A stretch of DNA of 23,168 nt from a virus: the IMG/VR virus record IMGVR_UViG_3300008459_000423, positions 1 through 23,168 of that record. The stretch is one strand, 5' to 3'. How positions within the stretch are numbered: the stretch's first letter is position 1; each line of letters opens with the position of its first letter. The position numbers were made by a program, and so were the translations under genes. Below, in pieces: positions 12,980 to 20,914 of the stretch. The notes below the pieces were generated by a model. That model did not search any database and had not been told where the DNA came from. It saw only the letters and a list, made by a program, of their open reading frames with translations.

Positions 12980-15900
12980 TTAGTCAATTGGATTTAGTGT
13001 TGATGCTTCTTCAGCAACATCAAAGGGATTCGATGGTGGGCCTGGGAATGGTGGTGGATTTGTTGGTACGAAGTTATTAAACGCATCATCAAAGTTAACT
13101 GGTTTGATAAATCTTGAATCAGTTGTCACACCTATTTTACACCACTCAATATCGCTAATTATACCGCCCCAAAAGGCTTGGCTTGTGTTGTTATATATCT
13201 TATAACTACCCGGTATTACTGTTGGATCTGTATCCAGTTCAAATTCAATGCCGCTGGCATCAAATACAAGTTGTGCCTTTTCACCATACTGTACCAATAC
13301 TAAGTCGTATTGATCCACATTATAACCTGACCCAGAGTCAAAGAATCTTATTGTTGGTGTTGTACTATAACCATTACCAATTGTCACTATGTTATTTTTT
13401 GGTGGGAAAAAACCACCTCTACCTGGTACTAATTCCAATTGGCTAAGTGGGGTTGCCACATCAGCAATGTATATCATTAATTTTGCACCAGTTTCTGGTT
13501 CAAATTTAAACTCATCGTTTGTTTTGGTGTATGTACCAAAGTCAGTAGTGCCATTTATAACATCACCAGCATCTGGAAATGCGTAATCTTGCTTTGGTAC
13601 ATTGCTGTATCTTATTAGTGGTCCTTTGGATATTTTAAATCTGACGTTGTAGATTCCACCATTTTCATAAAAACCAAATGCGGATCCACTGTCGGTTGTT
13701 GGAAAATATAATCTAGACTTTCTTAAATAGGTTTGTAAATCTGCTGTTTGTGACGGTGATACTTGTATTTGATAGCTGTTTGTTGTGGAGCATAGTACAC
13801 TTTGGGAATATGCTAACTCATACCGATCTATCGCTGCTCCATTAGCTTCGTAAAATCTTCGATCATAGGGTGATGTACTTTGGTTTCTACCTAACTCAGT
13901 ATCTATTGGTGTTGCACTATAAGTTACAGGCGCTGCGGATGCTGAATACATTTTTGGAACTGCTACACCTCCTGGCATTGCTTGTGTATAGATTGGTAGC
14001 ATTGGATCATATCTAAACCAGCTAGAAGTTATACTTGCTGATACCGGTCTTGTATATGATAATGTGTTGTAAGTAGTGCCGGTTATTGCAAACCCTCTGA
14101 GATTCCAATAATAACCTCCAGCATAATTTAAGCTAAATGTCGGCCAAAAAAAGTGATCTGAGTATAGTGTTGGTGATAGTGATGCTGTGCCTGAATTTGC
14201 TTTAGTTGTAAAACCAACATCTACTTGTAGTGATGAGGATACAACTTCCCAGTAAAATGGACAGTGGTCATTGAACTTATTAGCTTCACTTGCACAAAAT
14301 CCTGGTATCTCATTTATCATGTTGATTTGTACATTTGGTATGTACGTTGTATACTCAGACTGTCTACCATCAGCTGTAAAGTACTCTATCTTTAAGTCTA
14401 ATGATTGTGTCAATGATGCATCATCATCTTGCAATATATTAATAGAATCAGGTGTAACTGCTGCAAACTGTAATATACTTGGTGTGTATCCAGTTAGTTC
14501 TAAAGGTGTGATACTCAGCGATGATATGTATGCCTTTTTAGTTGCTACATCATTTGTGTTTAAAAATAATACCGGTCTTCCAAATCCATCAGCATCTGGA
14601 AAGAAGTCGAATACCACATTCTCATAGTGTCTTGTTGAACTACCACTTACATTAGACACTTTACCTAAATACTTTCCAAATTTATTGTAATCTTGTACAC
14701 TAAAAGGTTTTCTAGTTTGGTTAAATGCTCTTGGTGCTTGTAGACCTAAAACTGTATCTTTTAATGGTGTACTACTCATATAAACCTCTAGCTCACATCC
14801 TGGGTCTAATGTACAGTAGAATGATAGTGAGTATGGTTGATTTGGTATGTATGTTTGATAGTACCTTGATGCTATACCCCTCTTTGCTGTAGTTGTGCTT
14901 GATATGGTTAAAGCATTAGCCAACACATTGTCTGTGTATATATTAGAGCTTGACGGACTTAAACTATATTGATATAATTCATCTTGTTCAACAACAAATC
15001 CCCTCCAGTAGTCAACAACTATACTCTGTGTTGTAAACTCACCATATGTAAAAAAGTCACTTTTATTTTTTGCATAAACCGCTTGATTAGTTTTATCTGT
15101 GTCTACTAAGAATTCAGGTGGTCGTATTATGTGATCATTTAACTGGTAGTACTCAGCATTTCTCCCTGCTTCTTTGGCAAATGTTTTTATGCGATAAACA
15201 TCTCCTGCTATTGGCTCGAGGTCAAAAAAGGTAAATTGTATGTATGATGAACTGAGGTTTATAGATTGTACTTCTTGTAAGGACGATGTTGGATATAAGA
15301 AGGACCCTGTTGCGGTCTCAATAACTTTAAATACATAGTCTCTTGTGGTTGGTACAGCTGAATTAGTTGAGTCTATTACCGACACGCTTGGTGCCTTATC
15401 AAGATAGGCATAATATTTGTTTAGTACATAAACAATCTTGCTTCTGTACGCATTAATTTGTTCAACAAAGGATCCAGAAGGTGTTACTTGATATTCACTA
15501 GTCAGTGCCGGTTTATAGGTCCAATTATTTTGAATACTGGTGCCATTATCTAAATTAGCAAAGCTGAATATTGAGCCTTCCATATCCTTCGACAACCTAC
15601 CCTGTGGATCATATATTACCGTGTTATACCTTGAGTATTCTGAAAATACAAATCCATTCTGTATGTCATTATCGTATCTCCGAACATTGGTTCTAACTGT
15701 GTTTGTAGTTGATGCGTCTATGAAGTAGTTGTATGAGTTTTCAAAACCCAAAGCATCTTGTATATTTTCTGAATAGTTTTGTACAAAATCGAAGCCAGAG
15801 TTTTCGGATGTATACACTAAGATGTTATCAATACTCTGGGATGTCAGTCTACTATTTAGTGCGTATGTACCAAAATTAAACTTGTATGGTGTTAGTACTT

Positions 15901-16390
15901 GTGAAACTTGTACGTCCGGAGCTTTTTGAAAAACTATATCTGTTAAATTTCTATCTGTTGATTTTATAACAACATCTGTTGTCCAAATTACTGTGTATTG
16001 ATTGGCATGCTCTGAGCCAGTGTAGGTTATTGCTCTGCCGGATAAATCACTATTAGCTACTCCAACTAAACTTATACTACCAACACCTATTGGTGTAATA
16101 TCATATACATAAATTATGTAATAGTGATAACCATATCTGTCTACGAAGCCTGTGTATTCGGTGTATAAAGGTTCACCATTTACATCCAGTACCTCAATAT
16201 CCACATCATTGTTTCTATTGAGATAAGGACCATCACATCCCAACTTAATAACATTCTTACCAGCTGTTAAGGTTTGTGGTACTTCTAGTATATTGAAATA
16301 GTTTAAAGACTTTGCACTATCATCTACAACTATATAATTGCGATTGATGTATCCCCTCTTTTGCTTGGTCTTGTAGATGTTTTCTAACAT
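12980..16390 (-). CDS. Large virion structural protein (tail/baseplate or fibre type)
   Basis: At 1136 residues this is the longest gene in the window. The composition is typical of phage structural proteins: rich in Tyr, Ser, Thr, Asn and Val, predicted beta throughout, few charged helices and no catalytic motif. The N-terminal 110 residues (for example RGYINRNYIVVDDSAKSLNY) look like a separate beta domain that could be the attachment region. The C-terminus ends in a Pro-rich stretch (VPTNPPPFPGPPSNPF). It lies after the recombination genes and before a coiled-coil protein. A role in the baseplate, tail periphery or fibre is inferred from size and composition; no T4 counterpart is recognised. 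A near-match of the TATTTATA motif (TATTTATG) precedes the start. Confidence 0.8.
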   Translation of the reverse strand: MLENIYKTKQKRGYINRNYIVVDDSAKSLNYFNILEVPQTLTAGKNVIKLGCDGPYLNRNNDVDIEVLDVNGEPLYTEYTGFVDRYGYHYYIIYVYDITPIGVGSISLVGVANSDLSGRAITYTGSEHANQYTVIWTTDVVIKSTDRNLTDIVFQKAPDVQVSQVLTPYKFNFGTYALNSRLTSQSIDNILVYTSENSGFDFVQNYSENIQDALGFENSYNYFIDASTTNTVRTNVRRYDNDIQNGFVFSEYSRYNTVIYDPQGRLSKDMEGSIFSFANLDNGTSIQNNWTYKPALTSEYQVTPSGSFVEQINAYRSKIVYVLNKYYAYLDKAPSVSVIDSTNSAVPTTRDYVFKVIETATGSFLYPTSSLQEVQSINLSSSYIQFTFFDLEPIAGDVYRIKTFAKEAGRNAEYYQLNDHIIRPPEFLVDTDKTNQAVYAKNKSDFFTYGEFTTQSIVVDYWRGFVVEQDELYQYSLSPSSSNIYTDNVLANALTISSTTTAKRGIASRYYQTYIPNQPYSLSFYCTLDPGCELEVYMSSTPLKDTVLGLQAPRAFNQTRKPFSVQDYNKFGKYLGKVSNVSGSSTRHYENVVFDFFPDADGFGRPVLFLNTNDVATKKAYISSLSITPLELTGYTPSILQFAAVTPDSINILQDDDASLTQSLDLKIEYFTADGRQSEYTTYIPNVQINMINEIPGFCASEANKFNDHCPFYWEVVSSSLQVDVGFTTKANSGTASLSPTLYSDHFFWPTFSLNYAGGYYWNLRGFAITGTTYNTLSYTRPVSASITSSWFRYDPMLPIYTQAMPGGVAVPKMYSASAAPVTYSATPIDTELGRNQSTSPYDRRFYEANGAAIDRYELAYSQSVLCSTTNSYQIQVSPSQTADLQTYLRKSRLYFPTTDSGSAFGFYENGGIYNVRFKISKGPLIRYSNVPKQDYAFPDAGDVINGTTDFGTYTKTNDEFKFEPETGAKLMIYIADVATPLSQLELVPGRGGFFPPKNNIVTIGNGYSTTPTIRFFDSGSGYNVDQYDLVLVQYGEKAQLVFDASGIEFELDTDPTVIPGSYKIYNNTSQAFWGGIISDIEWCKIGVTTDSRFIKPVNFDDAFNNFVPTNPPPFPGPPSNPFDVAEEASTLNPID

Positions 16391-16403
16391 TAACTCGGTT
16401 TAT

Positions 16404-16411
16404 CATAAATA
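16404..16411 (-). promoter_or_regulatory. TATTTATG, near-match of the start-proximal motif
   Basis: GATATTTATGATAAAC lies in the 22-base gap before the ATG at 16390, with the octamer ending 13 bases upstream. It differs from the other five copies by one base. Confidence 0.25.
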
Positions 16412-16412
16412 T

Positions 16413-19400
16413 CTATTGATAATTTATGTAGCTAAACTCTCCATTCCTATCAATAGTTAATATGTGATCAACCATGTCTCTAACTACATCTATGTGTGAT
16501 ATGACCAAGGTGTACTTGAATAGATCCTTTAGATGATTGAATAGCATGTGCATTGAATTTAAATTTGTACTATCCAATACGCCAAGACCCTCATCAATCG
16601 CTAAAAAGTTAGGTTTTGGTAGATTTGTAATCTTAATCAACGCAACTCTTATAGCTAAGCTTGATATAAACTTTTCCATACCAGATGATAACTCTAATGG
16701 CCACTTATTGGTCTCATAACAAATATACACATTAATAGACTTACCATCTGCTTCAAATGACAATGTAAAATCAGTTATTTGTGACAATAAATTGTTAACA
16801 TATTGCTCAATATGTGGTATTGCTTTTGATATTAGATTATACTGTATGCCATCTCTGCTTATGGCTTGTGTGTATAAACCATATGCTATTTGCTTATCAG
16901 CTAACTCTTGCATGTGCTCAATATTCTTTAAGCACTCATCTATTGTCTTTTCTGCTACGGCTATTTTACCATGTAGTGATTGCATTTCTTTAGCAGCTGC
17001 ATCTTCTTTTATTTTTATTTTTGCAGCTTGTTGCTTCACAATCTCAATTTGTGATTGTAGTTTTTGATTGTGTTTTATTGTTGATTCGTTCTCGTGGTAA
17101 AGTGCTATACTTGATTCAACTAGTTTTAGTTTGTGTTTTGTGTTTTCAATAGCATTTTCTATAGTTTCTATTTGTGATTTAGCCAACTTCTGCTTATCAA
17201 GCATTTCTTTTAGTTCGGCCTTTGTTGTTGTCAAGCCTTCATAATCGGTTGATATTTGCTTGTTGTTGAGTAAGTATTGATCAACATTTTTCTTGTCTTC
17301 AAGCTTGGCTGCAACAGTCTGCTTATCCTCCTCCAACTCCTGCTTTGTTTTAATTGCATCTTTAACAAAAACATTATCTACACAGTATTTGCAGTTTGGA
17401 TCATATTCATGCTTTTCAAGGTTTGCTAGTTTATCCAGCTTACCTTTAATTGTCACTTTTAGTTTATCAAGTACAGTGTTTATTTGCTGTTGTTGTTTTA
17501 CTTTTGCAGTGTACTCTGTAAATGATTGTGTTAACTCTTGTTCATTGTACTGTTGTATTTGATACTTTGTTGTTGTTATGTTTGTCAACAAATCATTTTG
17601 CAGTGTGTTTAGCTTTTCCAATCTCGCTGTTTGCTGTATAATTGCATCTTGGTAATCTTGTTTTTCTTTCTCAAGTGATGTTAGATTTAAATCTTGTGCA
17701 GGATTTGGTCTTAGTAGCTCGGCTAGATCTACGGTCTCTTGCAAACAGCGATCCAACTCTGTTTTGATTTCTTTATACTCTTGTTCAGACTTTGCATATA
17801 ATTCTAAGCAGTCCTCTTTCACACTTTCTGCATCTCCGAGTTTCTGCTCAAAATCTTGCTTTTGATACTCCTCTAGTAATATTGCTGATGTTCTTGTTTC
17901 TTTATTTGCTAAATCATACAGCTGATCAAATATGTTTAGATCCAAGAAGTTTGCTAGCAGTTCCTTTCTCTCACCTTGTGTTTTTTCTATAAAATTGGAA
18001 TTGTTACCTTGTAGGGATAACGCTGTCAAAATAAAATCATCAAAAGATCCAACATAGGATTGTATGATCTTATCCGTATCTCTTCTCTGCTCACCATTGA
18101 GTGAAATAACTTCATCATCCTCATTAATGTACCAAAAATCAATATCCACTCTCAACTTCCCTGCTAATGGTCCCTTTGCATATCTAGTTGCTCTTTTCTC
18201 AATAAAATAATTAACCCCCTCCAACTCAAAATTAAACTTGCAATGGAACCAATCTGATTTATTGTTTAATACCTGATCCGCTTTACTAGCTCTGAAAGAG
18301 TGATCAAACAAACAGAAGCATAGCGCATCAAGAATTGCCGACTTACCAGCGTGATTAGGTGCAAATAATCCACACAGACCGTTCATGTTTGTAAAATCAA
18401 CTACATTGTTTTCACCATAGGAAAACATGTTGGAAAACTCAAACCTTTTTGGTTTCCAAACAACATTACGAACTGTTTCAGTGTGTGGTAATTGGCTATT
18501 TAGCTGCTTATTGATAGTGTATATTTGCTCAAGTGTTTCATCATCTATTTTTGATTGACTAAGATACTCTTTAATCATTTCATTTTGAAACTCCACTCTC
18601 CTCACATCACCACTACTAAACGTTGCATCAGTTGTTTTTGATACTTCTTTTGCATCTATGTTGGTAATAACAACATCACTATTTTTGTAGTCTTTGCGCA
18701 GTGTTGCTAGTACTCTTTTTAATTGTGCTGGTGATGTGTTTTTTGTTTTTAATCGTACACTTGTCTTTGATGTAATTGGTAAATTATCAGGTAATATACC
18801 ATCCTCAATGGTTAATGTGAAGTAACCATAGTCATTAGGTATTTCCAAAAATTTACATTCTAAAGTGTTTACATCCAATATAGCTGGGCCATGACCTTCG
18901 TATGCTTCTCCAAAATTCTGTTGTATCAGTGATCCTGGATAAAAAATAAAAGGTTCTTTATTTAGTGTCTGCCTTTTGTGTATATCACCTAACAAAGCTG
19001 CATCGTATCCTGTGAAGTAGTCTTGACTTAATCCCTGCAATAATCTGATCCCCGTATCTGTTGTACTCGCTTCAACTGTTCCATGATATAGTGCAAATTT
19101 ACGTTTAACTTTCTTTTTTATACTATCTGCCTTTGGATAATTCTCTGGTTGATCTAATACCGACATAACTGTAAATGCTATATCTCCAACTTCAAAATTA
19201 CCAGTGTCTTTTAAGTAATATAAATTAGGATGTTTTAACGCATCAATAATTGGTGTTAATGCATCTAATCTATTATTGTTATTGAGATTTGTATCGTGGT
19301 TTCCACAAATCACAAATGTTGGTACTAAGTCAGCTAGTCCAGTAAAAAAGTAAGATACCATCTGTATCAATTCTGGGCTCATATCTGTTTTTGCATGCAC

Positions 19401-19571
19401 AATATCCCCACCAATCATTACAATAGTGTTTGGTGGTGAATTTTTTACTACAAGATTCAGCTTATCAAAAACTTCTTGATATTCTTTATGTCTTTTCCAA
19501 TTACGAATGTGTATATCGCTAACATGAACAATATAGTCTACTTGATTTAATCCACAGTTTATTTTTTTCAT
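16413..19571 (-). CDS. Fused Mre11/SbcD (gp47-like) nuclease and Rad50/SbcC (gp46-like) ATPase
   Basis: A single 1052-residue chain carries both subunits of the recombination nuclease that T4 encodes as gp47 and gp46. The nuclease part (1-330) shows the metallophosphoesterase motifs VSDIHIRNW (D19, H21), GGDIVHA (D56), GNHDT (N91, H92), LYHGTV (H163) and LGDIHKRQ (D196, H198). The ATPase part (about 375-1052) has Walker A FAPNHAGKSA (K410), long coiled coils on either side of a zinc hook CKYC (727, 730), the signature LELSSGME (959-966), Walker B FLAIDEG (D993, E994) and LVISHID. The complex resects DNA ends for recombination-dependent replication. The frame is open throughout the linker, so this is a fusion. 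The start overlaps the primase stop as ATGA. Confidence 0.94.
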   Translation of the reverse strand: MKKINCGLNQVDYIVHVSDIHIRNWKRHKEYQEVFDKLNLVVKNSPPNTIVMIGGDIVHAKTDMSPELIQMVSYFFTGLADLVPTFVICGNHDTNLNNNNRLDALTPIIDALKHPNLYYLKDTGNFEVGDIAFTVMSVLDQPENYPKADSIKKKVKRKFALYHGTVEASTTDTGIRLLQGLSQDYFTGYDAALLGDIHKRQTLNKEPFIFYPGSLIQQNFGEAYEGHGPAILDVNTLECKFLEIPNDYGYFTLTIEDGILPDNLPITSKTSVRLKTKNTSPAQLKRVLATLRKDYKNSDVVITNIDAKEVSKTTDATFSSGDVRRVEFQNEMIKEYLSQSKIDDETLEQIYTINKQLNSQLPHTETVRNVVWKPKRFEFSNMFSYGENNVVDFTNMNGLCGLFAPNHAGKSAILDALCFCLFDHSFRASKADQVLNNKSDWFHCKFNFELEGVNYFIEKRATRYAKGPLAGKLRVDIDFWYINEDDEVISLNGEQRRDTDKIIQSYVGSFDDFILTALSLQGNNSNFIEKTQGERKELLANFLDLNIFDQLYDLANKETRTSAILLEEYQKQDFEQKLGDAESVKEDCLELYAKSEQEYKEIKTELDRCLQETVDLAELLRPNPAQDLNLTSLEKEKQDYQDAIIQQTARLEKLNTLQNDLLTNITTTKYQIQQYNEQELTQSFTEYTAKVKQQQQINTVLDKLKVTIKGKLDKLANLEKHEYDPNCKYCVDNVFVKDAIKTKQELEEDKQTVAAKLEDKKNVDQYLLNNKQISTDYEGLTTTKAELKEMLDKQKLAKSQIETIENAIENTKHKLKLVESSIALYHENESTIKHNQKLQSQIEIVKQQAAKIKIKEDAAAKEMQSLHGKIAVAEKTIDECLKNIEHMQELADKQIAYGLYTQAISRDGIQYNLISKAIPHIEQYVNNLLSQITDFTLSFEADGKSINVYICYETNKWPLELSSGMEKFISSLAIRVALIKITNLPKPNFLAIDEGLGVLDSTNLNSMHMLFNHLKDLFKYTLVISHIDVVRDMVDHILTIDRNGEFSYINYQ

Positions 19572-20491
19572 ATAGCTAACTTGTATTTAATAAGGTCTGA
19601 AAAGGTAAATGATTTACATTCTTTGATTAAGGATACCATATTACGAAAACCCAACTCGTTCGGATCCTTACCAGTTAAATTAACAAAGTATACTTCAATT
19701 CCATTATTCATAAAATACTCTAACTCAGTCAATGCACTTTCTACTGCATCCTGATCTAGCGAGATGTATAACTTTGGTACTCTTTTTGTGATTATTGTTT
19801 GTCTCAACGTTGGCATTATCTTCTTACCAAATAATGGAACAACATTTCTTTTTGTAGTTATAGCATCAAATATACCTTCAACTAAAATAAGTGGTTGATT
19901 AAAATCAACTTGATTCTCAAGTCCAATAACATCCTTACTCCAAGTTGGATTTTTGTGTTTAAATGCTCCACCATAATAACTGCGTCCAACAAAGTAATTG
20001 AGTTGATTATTTGCATCATAACTTGGTATGATTATCATACCACTATACTCTCCCTCTTCACAATAACCAACATTATATCTTAATACATCAAGTGGTGTTA
20101 ATCCTCTTCCGTTTATAACGTAGTGTAATGCGTTCTTATAGTGTGGTGTGTTCCAATTGATATGTAATGGTCTAAACTCACTTGGTAGTTGTTTTACAAC
20201 GGTTTCTTCATTGTTAGTAATATTGGTTTTACCAACACTTACTTCCTTTGCAGCTTGTAATATATCCTGTGATGCTCCTGTTTTCCGGAATAGATTATAC
20301 AATCCATTTCCTTTCATACCACATACCCAACAATGCCATCTTTGTGACATTAAGTTGACTTGTAATTTTTTCTTGTAGTGATTACAAGATGGACAATAGT
20401 AGCTTGCCTCACCTTTACGATGAACTGTTCCTTGCCCTAAATGAGCATTTAGTAGTGTAATTACCTTTTGTGATTGCAGTTCTTGAGTCAT
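19568..20491 (-). CDS. 61: DNA primase, CHC2-type zinc finger plus Toprim (T4 gp61-like)
   Basis: Starting at the ATG at 20491, the protein has 307 residues; an in-frame GTG at 20527 would add 12 residues and overlap the endonuclease gene by 16 bases, so it is less likely. The zinc finger is CPSCNHYKKKLQVNL...HCWVCG with Cys33, 36, 54 and 57. The Toprim region shows LILVEGIFDAIT (E205) and LYISLDQDAVES (D246, D248), the metal-binding residues. Such primases lay RNA primers for lagging-strand synthesis with a gp41-type helicase, which is not in this window. The size and domain order fit T4 gp61 and its relatives. It lies between a resolvase and the recombination nuclease, forming a three-gene DNA-processing block. 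Confidence 0.9.
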   Translation of the reverse strand: MTQELQSQKVITLLNAHLGQGTVHRKGEASYYCPSCNHYKKKLQVNLMSQRWHCWVCGMKGNGLYNLFRKTGASQDILQAAKEVSVGKTNITNNEETVVKQLPSEFRPLHINWNTPHYKNALHYVINGRGLTPLDVLRYNVGYCEEGEYSGMIIIPSYDANNQLNYFVGRSYYGGAFKHKNPTWSKDVIGLENQVDFNQPLILVEGIFDAITTKRNVVPLFGKKIMPTLRQTIITKRVPKLYISLDQDAVESALTELEYFMNNGIEVYFVNLTGKDPNELGFRNMVSLIKECKSFTFSDLIKYKLAI

Positions 20492-20511
20492 TAATGAACT
20501 ATACGCAAAAT

Positions 20512-20913
20512 TTATTGCGATAGCCACTCTTTTGGTATTTCTTTTTCAGCATAAAGAAAACCATGCTTATTACACCAATCAGCATATGTTGTTTTGGATT
20601 TTTTACTTATTCGGTTATTTGCATTTTGAAAAAGAAACCTTATATCAAGCTCTGGGTGTTGTTCTTTTATAAGAAGGTGTTTTTTTCTATCAGCTGTAAC
20701 AAATCTACCTTTTGTTTCTACAAATATACCATTTGGTAAACGGAAATCGGGAGTATACTTGTGATGTGTTGCTGGCTTTATGTAGTTGATTTTATGTTGC
20801 TCGTATTGACCATCAACTCCAACAGCTTTTAAACTATTATCTATTTCCTCCTCAAGCCCGCTTCTGTAACCTTTTACTCGAGCGGCTTGTCTTTTTGTAA
20901 CCTTTTTAGCCAT
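20512..20913 (-). CDS. 3: T7 endonuclease I-like Holliday junction resolvase
   Basis: This 133-residue protein aligns well by eye with T7 gp3 (149 residues). RSGLEEEI (17-24), KYTPDFRLPNGIFVETKGR (52-70) and DRKKHLLIKEQHPELDIRFL (75-94) are near-identical to the T7 regions. The catalytic residues are retained: E21, D56, E66 and K68 of the PDExK-type site. The enzyme cuts four-way junctions and branched DNA, clearing replication/recombination products before packaging. In a T4-type genome this job usually belongs to endonuclease VII (gp49), which is not seen here, so gp3-type replacement is possible. It begins one base after the stop of the upstream virion gene. The N-terminal 14 residues are basic. 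The gene symbol is by T7 nomenclature. Confidence 0.93.
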   Translation of the reverse strand: MAKKVTKRQAARVKGYRSGLEEEIDNSLKAVGVDGQYEQHKINYIKPATHHKYTPDFRLPNGIFVETKGRFVTADRKKHLLIKEQHPELDIRFLFQNANNRISKKSKTTYADWCNKHGFLYAEKEIPKEWLSQ

Positions 20914-20914
20914 G

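Noticed and set aside
12979-12987. TTG start for the coiled-coil protein
   Set aside because: The ATG at 12978 follows the upstream stop (12982-12980) by one base and is the simpler start.
14271-14627. Plus-strand open frame of 118 residues
   Set aside because: It is antisense to the large virion gene, which has continuous coding character here.
1343-16411. Calling the TATAAATA copies ordinary T4 late promoters
   Set aside because: TATAAATA is on the plus strand, pointing against every gene in the window, and the copies lie only 3-15 bases from the start codons. They are reported as a motif of unknown function.
20492-20527. Extended GTG start for the primase
   Set aside because: It adds 12 residues with no family support and overlaps the endonuclease gene; the ATG at 20491 lies in the gap and fits better.
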